Assembly: GCF_026212465.1 (NCBI RefSeq)
Contig: NC_080053.1
Coordinates: forward strand, 8,070,793 to 8,134,792
DNA: 64,000 nucleotides
Origin: Amaranthus tricolor
Taxonomy: Eukaryota; Streptophyta; Magnoliopsida; Caryophyllales; Amaranthaceae
Direction: 5' to 3'
Positions 59,139 through 64,000 of the stretch are shown here, one piece after another. The notes below the pieces were generated by a model. It had not been told where the DNA came from and did no database searches. It worked only from the letters and a program-made list of their open reading frames with translations. The position numbers and the translations under genes were made by a program. Each line of letters opens with the position of its first letter. Positions within the stretch are counted from its first letter, which is position 1.

Positions 59139-60047
59139 TCATTCTCCCCTTTTCTTGGTATCCGGCCACCACTCCGGGTAACCCACGAGTTTAAAACACT
59201 TGTTTCTTGTGTGCCTAGTACCACCACAGTAGGTACACCTCAAGTGAGTTTTTTCATCATCCCTCCGGTACGTTTTCCCTTTGGTTGAGTAAGTCCCACC
59301 GGTGCTCGGTGAGTCAAGATCCGAGGAGGGTTCCTTCTTCATGATGTGACGTCTCATTACCTCCCTCCTTATGCTTGCATAAGCCTCCTCCACTGTTGGG
59401 AGTGGGTCTAAAAGAAGAAGATCTCTTCTGTCTTTGTTAAAAGACTCGTTGATTCCGGCTAAAAACTGGTATAAACGATTTTGTTGTGTTAATTGATTGT
59501 AGATGATGATGTCTTCTGGATCCTTCATGGGGTTCGATTGTCTTCTATCTATTTCCTTCCAAAGCATGAGTAGTGTACTGTAGTAGGTCTCGATTGTGTT
59601 TGTGCCTTGTTGAGTTTTGTTGGTTTTGACTGTTAGGTCGAATATTTGCAGGCCGTCTCTCCCACTGCTGTATAACGTCTCAATCCCTTGCCACAACGCT
59701 TTGGCTGTTGGGAAATCGAGATACTGATTCACCAGGTCTGGGTCAATATTCTCCAAAATCCATGAGATACCAATCGAGTCAATTCTGGTCCATTCGTTGT
59801 ACACTGGGTCGATCTTGGATGGTGGGTCGTCGATGATGTGATTGAGACGACCTCGTCCACTAATGGCCAAGTGCATCAGCCTGGACCATTTTGTGTAATT
59901 CTGGTTTGTTAGCTTCTCTGATATTGAGAGGGTGTTGGTGTTTTCAGTGGGTAATTTGTTGGTGTTTAACTGGTTGATCAGTTGCAACACTTGCCCCATC
60001 GTGACTGGTTGGTCTGGTGTTATGATGGTTCTTGGTTCTTCTTCCAT
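59139..60047 (-). CDS. Copia gag, 302 aa
   Basis: Starts at ATG 60047 (MEEEPRTI), 66 bases after the primer-binding site. It has the copia gag fold (LTNQNYTKWSRLMHLAISGR, SSGRDGLQIFDL, LMLWKEIDRRQ, YQFLAGINESFNKDRRDLLL) and a complete CCHC knuckle (CTYCGGTRHTRNKC) followed by FKLVGYPEWW. The frame ends in TGA at 59139-59141; the next codons continue in the same frame into the protease region, and copia elements normally have one gag-pol frame. So this TGA is more likely a mutation (CGA to TGA is one step) than a natural end. The protein would coat element RNA in cytoplasmic particles. Confidence 0.88.
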   Translation of the reverse strand: MEEEPRTIITPDQPVTMGQVLQLINQLNTNKLPTENTNTLSISEKLTNQNYTKWSRLMHLAISGRGRLNHIIDDPPSKIDPVYNEWTRIDSIGISWILENIDPDLVNQYLDFPTAKALWQGIETLYSSGRDGLQIFDLTVKTNKTQQGTNTIETYYSTLLMLWKEIDRRQSNPMKDPEDIIIYNQLTQQNRLYQFLAGINESFNKDRRDLLLLDPLPTVEEAYASIRREVMRRHIMKKEPSSDLDSPSTGGTYSTKGKTYRRDDEKTHLRCTYCGGTRHTRNKCFKLVGYPEWWPDTKKRGE

Positions 60048-60112
60048 TTTGGAATTTAAGGTAAGTTAATAGGTATATGATGAAGCTGCAAAATCGATTC
60101 AGAATCGTTGCA

Positions 60113-60124
60113 GCTCTGATACCA
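60113..60124 (-). promoter_or_regulatory. Primer-binding site of the copia element
   Basis: On the minus strand TGGTATCAGAGC abuts the 5' LTR directly and matches the complement of initiator tRNA-Met. Confidence 0.92.
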
Positions 60125-60343
60125 TGTTTTCTGGTTTAATATCAATTTTGGGAGTTTTATTTTCTGGAAATCTATTCTTCGTTCAATCATCAGTTTTTGT
60201 TTTTATACAAGTGCACTCCATAACTGAACCACTATCACATAACTGCTCTTTACAAGTAACTGACACTTACTATGTAACTGTTACGTAACTGCTATACTAA
60301 CCCTAATTAAAGTATACTTGATAGTTTGTTTCATAGTCTAACA
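60125..60343 (-). repeat. 5' LTR of the copia element
   Basis: 219 bp, three differences from the 3' copy. A CTATAAC-type TATA box was not clear. Confidence 0.95.
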
Positions 60344-60348
60344 ACTTG

Positions 60349-60780
60349 CTGCGTATTGGTCTCCAATCTCCGCGAACTACTGTTGTTACTCCCGTTCATC
60401 TTCAGAGGCATTGTTCCTTAAAATTTCATAGTTATCTTCCATCTGAATCCCCTTCGCCTTTTTGATATGAGATTTTGCAGTTGGAGAATTTGTTTCTTGA
60501 TTTCTTCACTGTCCCCGTTTGTTACTGCTGCTACGGCCTGTTATGAGCTTTGAATCAATGTTGTGTCTCCTCCATCGAATTGGTGTTAATTCTGTCCTCC
60601 CGCCGGTGAGGGAACCGCTTCTTTTTCAGTCTGGCTGCTCGTATCTTCGGAAGCCCTACCCATGGTTCCGCCTCTTCCTCTGCCGCCTCTCCCTATCCCT
60701 CTCCGCATACTCACCCGCCTGTAGGAAGAGGAGTTGTTCTTAGATGTTGCTACCCTCCAGCGGCCCAAACGACTTGTAGC
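60349..60780 (-). pseudogene. N-terminal part of the decayed LINE first frame
   Basis: The minus-strand frame from 60768 reads MGRWRVATSKNNSSSYRRVS then RGGRGRGG, a basic Gly/Arg-rich head common in plant LINE ORF1. It runs to the copia target site; the rest of the frame lies beyond the copia element from 55311 leftwards. The ACTTG duplication flanking the copia element confirms the two parts were once joined. Confidence 0.6.
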
Positions 60781-60849
60781 CCGTGTGAATGGTTAGTAAG
60801 TCTTTCACTAAAGTTGTACGATGAAAGATAACAATATGTTTTTTGAGAT

Positions 60850-62440
60850 ATTATAACAAAGTCTATAAACCAAGCTACTATGTATACATATAAGGTGATC
60901 TAATATAAAGTCATTATCTTTTCTCTCTTAATTCATCTCTAATCCATCATAATTTCTCTCTCTCATTTTATCCATTATTTTTATTTATTTTCTTAATAAC
61001 TATATTTTTATGCACAAGATAAATTCATTTTTTTAAAAATTAAACTTTTATTTAAAAAAAATTGTATTATTTGAATCTATTTATTTTTTGAACATTTAAA
61101 GGATTTTCGTGGGATTTTTTTTTAAAAAAAAAATAGAAAATTAGCAAAGAAAATGATGATTTTTGAAAATATTTTAAATAATAGTAAGAGCGGTTATAGA
61201 TCTCGAAAAAATATAAACGATTGTATGTTTTTTTATTTTTTGAATTTTATTTAAATGAGAAAATAGCAATTTAAGATAAAAGAAGTATTTTTTTCAACCA
61301 ATTGAAAGAAGACAAATAGAAAAGGCAACAGCAAAATGTTGATGGAATGTCTTCAATAGAAACACACGGACCAACAGAATGACGACACATGACATTTGCT
61401 TTGATAAAAAAGAGATGACCGTTTGAGAGATCAGGTCATATAGTGACCAAATTATTCAACATTTTTCATAACCAACCTCATTTTAGCTCACTATTAATAG
61501 GTTTTTTTACCCTTGTTTGGTCATATGACCTCTAAATAGGTCATTGTTACTGATACTGTAAAGGATAATTGACGCGATTCGATCTCAAATACCGCCTTTG
61601 TTCTTATGACTTGATTTTGTCGATATTTTTACTTTCATCTGTTCTTTTTACTTTATAATATTTTCTTTTTAGGTAATGTCACTCACTACAAAAAAAAACT
61701 TTTACATGCCTATACTTGTTTAGCCATGCTTATTTAAGAGTGGTCGGCTATTTTGCAAATATCGTCATCATCATCATACTTAGTGTTTCCTACCCATAGA
61801 AAAACTATGAGTAGAATCAGAAAAAAAAAAAACGCAGAAACTCATACCTATAAAGAAGAGCGCAACGAAAAGAGTATCTCCACTTGAGAAAGATCAAGAG
61901 AAATTCCTGCGACGAAAGAAAATTAATTATCTATTGAAAAATTTGTAGTTCTTTTCTTTCTCAAAAATTCACAAAAAATCATTCAACTTTTCAAAACAAT
62001 CATTAAAACATAAATTGAATTAAGTTTTTTCACAAAATATAGTTATGAAAAAAGAAATATAAATAATAGAAAAATAAAGGGAGAAAAAGTACAATAAGAT
62101 AGCTAAAAAGTAAGAGAGTCTATAACAACATTTTAAAAAAATAAATAGTGACATGACTTTTAAACTTGAGTGATTGTTAAAGATGGTTTTAACAATTCTC
62201 CCAAAAAAAGATTAAAATAAGTGTAGGGTTCGCATTTTCTAAAGATTAAATAAAGTTGAATTGTATACAAGGGAGACATTAAGATACCTCCTAAATATAT
62301 GTAAATCCACATATAATTTGAATATTAACCAATAATAAATAAAAATAATATTAAATAGTCATCTTAGCGTACAAAATTTTGTTTACATTCTATAATTCAG
62401 ACCTCCTCCTCCAAATTAAATTAGAAAATTGGAGGAGGAA
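60850..62440. other. AT-rich intergenic stretch
   Basis: No gene. A small inverted repeat lies at about 61432-61535 (GGTCATAT.GTGACCAAA facing TTTGGTCATATGACC). The segment just before 62454 is the presumed promoter and leader of the DUF3511 gene; no TATA box could be chosen with confidence. Confidence 0.4.
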
Positions 62441-62453
62441 GAAATTTAATACG

Positions 62454-62798
62454 ATGGAAAACTTTGGGTCGCCAAATGGATATGGTGGTGACCGGAGAGT
62501 AGAGTTTAATGGGATCAACCAAGAAACAGCAGTTGATCAAATGTATGTTGCAAGATCTCGAGGGCAACCTCCTTCTAGAAGAATTGTATGCATGAAAAAA
62601 CGTAAATCATCCTCAAATAATTCAGCGTCTTTGATATTTTCAGTTAAATCATGGTATAATAATTCTGAACAAAAAAGAAAAAGAAGAATGACAAAATATA
62701 AGATATATGCCATGGAAGGTAAGGTTAAGAAGTCCCTTAAGAAATGTTATAATTGGATTAAAAAACAATGCTTTCATATTGTACATGGCTACTATTAA
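62454..62798 (+). CDS. DUF3511-domain protein, 114 aa
   Basis: Single exon. The ATG at 62454 is preferred over the in-frame ATG at 62379: it has A at -3 and G at +4, and MENFGSPNGYGG resembles the usual head of this family, whereas the upstream 25 codons look like leader. Residues 65-111 are the DUF3511 block: KSWYNNSEQKRKRRMTKYK, then YAMEGKVKKSLKK and WIKKQC..IVHG. The protein is small and strongly basic (clusters KKRK at 48-51 and KRKRR at 74-78), so a nuclear location is possible. Function of the family is unknown. The frame is intact and no intron is needed. An AATAAA overlaps the stop codon. Confidence 0.85.
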   Translation: MENFGSPNGYGGDRRVEFNGINQETAVDQMYVARSRGQPPSRRIVCMKKRKSSSNNSASLIFSVKSWYNNSEQKRKRRMTKYKIYAMEGKVKKSLKKCYNWIKKQCFHIVHGYY

Positions 62799-62961
62799 AT
62801 AAAAGGGCTAGTAGCATCATCAAATGTGTATGTATATTATATATTAACTACGAAAATATGAATTATTTCATAAATCATATATATATTTTTTTATATCGTA
62901 CCAATTATAATTATAAACCATGTATCCATGCACAACTGCTCATGATCGCGTTTTAGACTAA

Positions 62962-63255
62962 GGGGTGTTTGGTATGGGAATATAAAATGTAATGGAAAGG
63001 AAATGATAAAGAGGAGTAAGGGTATGGGTATGGGTTGTAGTCATATGTTGTTTGGTATGAAAATATAAGGGAAACACTTAATTGATCTTAGAAAGGGAAT
63101 TTGTTACTTGACATAAATAGGTGGTAACAAAGTAAGGGTATCCATTACCCTCAAGAAAGGGATTGGGTTAACCTAATATCATACCAAACAAATATGTGTA
63201 GTAATGGTAATTGAATCTCTTACTTAGTATTAAAAAGTTTATACCAAACACCCCC
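62962..63255. mobile_element. Harbinger (Tourist-like) MITE, 294 bp
   Basis: GGGGTGTTTGGTAT at 62962 faces its complement ATACCAAACACCCC ending at 63255. TAA flanks both sides (62959-62961, 63256-63258), the 3-bp target duplication of PIF/Harbinger elements. There is no coding capacity. It lies 160 bases after the DUF3511 stop codon. Confidence 0.88.
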
Positions 63256-63588
63256 TAATTATGTCTAACAAATATAAATGTTTGAGCTAGTTTCTTTAAT
63301 TTTTATATTTATATTTTCACACATTTTTTATTTTATTCTCACAAGTTAATTTCCTTATTATTTTTAATTTTTGTATCAATATTCTAAATAGTTCATTCAA
63401 CGGGACCCAGAGAATAACATACTTCCCTCAAAAATTACCTTTCATTTTGATAGTTAGTTCCACATGAAAATCTCCATTTCATGATCATTTTAATCGTGAA
63501 TGTATTGTTCTTATGTAACAACTCTTGCAAACTTCTATAAAAACTTTGTCAATGTATATAAAAATAATATTTATATTAATACAGTATA

Positions 63589-63841
63589 CTTCCTCCGTTT
63601 TCTATATTACTTGCACCAAATCAATTTTTGCACTATTCATCATTCTATGATAATTTATATTTTTCAACTGTTCTACGTGAAAAAAACATAGTCATGTGGA
63701 ATCTTGTTTTATTCGTCTCGTCGCGTATTTTCATAATATAAAATTGTTCAAATTTTTAATTAAGTATAACTCTAGATATAAACAATCCAACAAACACATT
63801 GAATTGTACAAAAAAGTATTTGGTGCAAGTATTTTAGATTC
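63589..63841. mobile_element. Stowaway-type MITE
   Basis: CTTCCTCCGTTTTC...ATTACTTGCACCAAAT after TA (63587-63588) faces ATTTGGTGCAAGTATTTTAG ending at 63841 before TA. The core ACATAGTCATGTGGAATCTTG is that of the 32431 family. Confidence 0.7.
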
Positions 63842-63843
63842 TA

Positions 63844-63955
63844 CTAGAGCTCATCATTTGTAGGCTGCGCGTTAAGTCCTGAGCTAATCAAACTTGTCAT
63901 TTGGCCGAATGAAGCTCTCTTCGATCGAATTGGAAGCATTCGGTGTACACAGTAA
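63844..63955 (-). other. Possible terminal exon at right edge
   Basis: On the minus strand an acceptor-like GACTTTAG is followed by an open stretch ending ...SLISSGLNAQPTNDEL and TAG at 63844-63846. Composition is unlike the AT-rich surroundings. The stop lies right beside the Stowaway element, a common place for such insertions (3' UTR). No family is recognised. Confidence 0.25.
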
Positions 63956-64000
63956 CTAAAGTCAGCAGCATTGATTTATATGTGCTGCCTAACTTTGTAT

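Larger units (their letters stand above)
55312..60343 (-). mobile_element. Ty1/copia LTR retrotransposon, 5.0 kb, both ends intact
   Basis: Two 219-bp LTRs (55312-55530 and 60125-60343), in element orientation TGTTAG...AAAACA, differ at three positions by eye (1.4 percent). Both flanks carry ACTTG (55307-55311 and 60344-60348). The primer-binding site and polypurine tract are in place. Gag, protease, integrase, reverse transcriptase and RNase H are in copia order, broken by three stops and one frameshift. It is inserted in the first frame of a LINE. The lineage within copia is not determined. Confidence 0.96.

Noticed and set aside
61684..61700. CACTACAAAAAAAA, like a CACTA-element terminus
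   Set aside because: No inverted partner ending TTGTAGTG was found downstream, no target duplication and no subterminal repeats; a chance match or lone remnant.

Overview
This is nuclear DNA from a flowering plant, most likely a eudicot. It is very AT-rich, long-intron genes are spliced with GT/AG borders, and most of the window is nested transposable elements of plant lineages: CACTA (En/Spm), hAT, Stowaway and Harbinger MITEs, Ty1/copia including a Sirevirus-like copy, Ty3/gypsy and LINEs. I cannot name the species from the sequence. Only two protein genes look like intact host genes: a seven-exon neprosin-domain protein on the minus strand (30379-43161) and a small single-exon DUF3511 protein on the plus strand (62454-62798). 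Short open frames at each window edge may be exon ends of further genes.

Layout. 1-508: edge sequence and a perfect Stowaway MITE. 1554-11945: a complete-ended 10.4-kb CACTA element with ATT target duplication, carrying a broken TNP2-type transposase and a second, multi-exon broken gene that joins a Transposase_24/TNPA-like part to a Ulp1 (C48) protease-like part. A 169-bp tandem array sits inside the protease region. The CACTA element lies inside or beside the LTR of a decayed Sirevirus-like copia element (PBS 12391, gag and pol remnants to about 16175) whose integrase is split by an inversion. 17044-19147: an internally deleted hAT element with near-perfect 8-bp target duplications. 20000-21030: (ATT)n arrays interrupted by GC-rich hairpins. 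22400-29180: an old copia LTR that has received a young non-autonomous Ty3/gypsy element (22698-28118) and a hAT MITE (28577-29131).

30379-43161: the neprosin gene. Its introns hold Stowaway MITEs, an antisense LINE remnant with a 31-G run, a foldback element and a (TA)n tract. 45306-48603: a decayed copia element truncated at its 5' end. 52700-60780: a decayed LINE on the minus strand, split by a copia element (55312-60343) with both LTRs, PBS, polypurine tract and an ACTTG target duplication. 62454-63955: the DUF3511 gene, a Harbinger-type MITE, a Stowaway MITE and a possible terminal exon.

No CRISPR, rRNA, tRNA or bacterial-type operon was seen. The most interesting items are the Ulp1 catalytic signature split by a tandem array inside the CACTA element, the young gypsy element that keeps a 971-codon frame although its reverse transcriptase is deleted and its integrase glutamate is changed, and the strand-switched Sirevirus integrase. 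The element classes themselves are known; I did not find a clearly new biological system.
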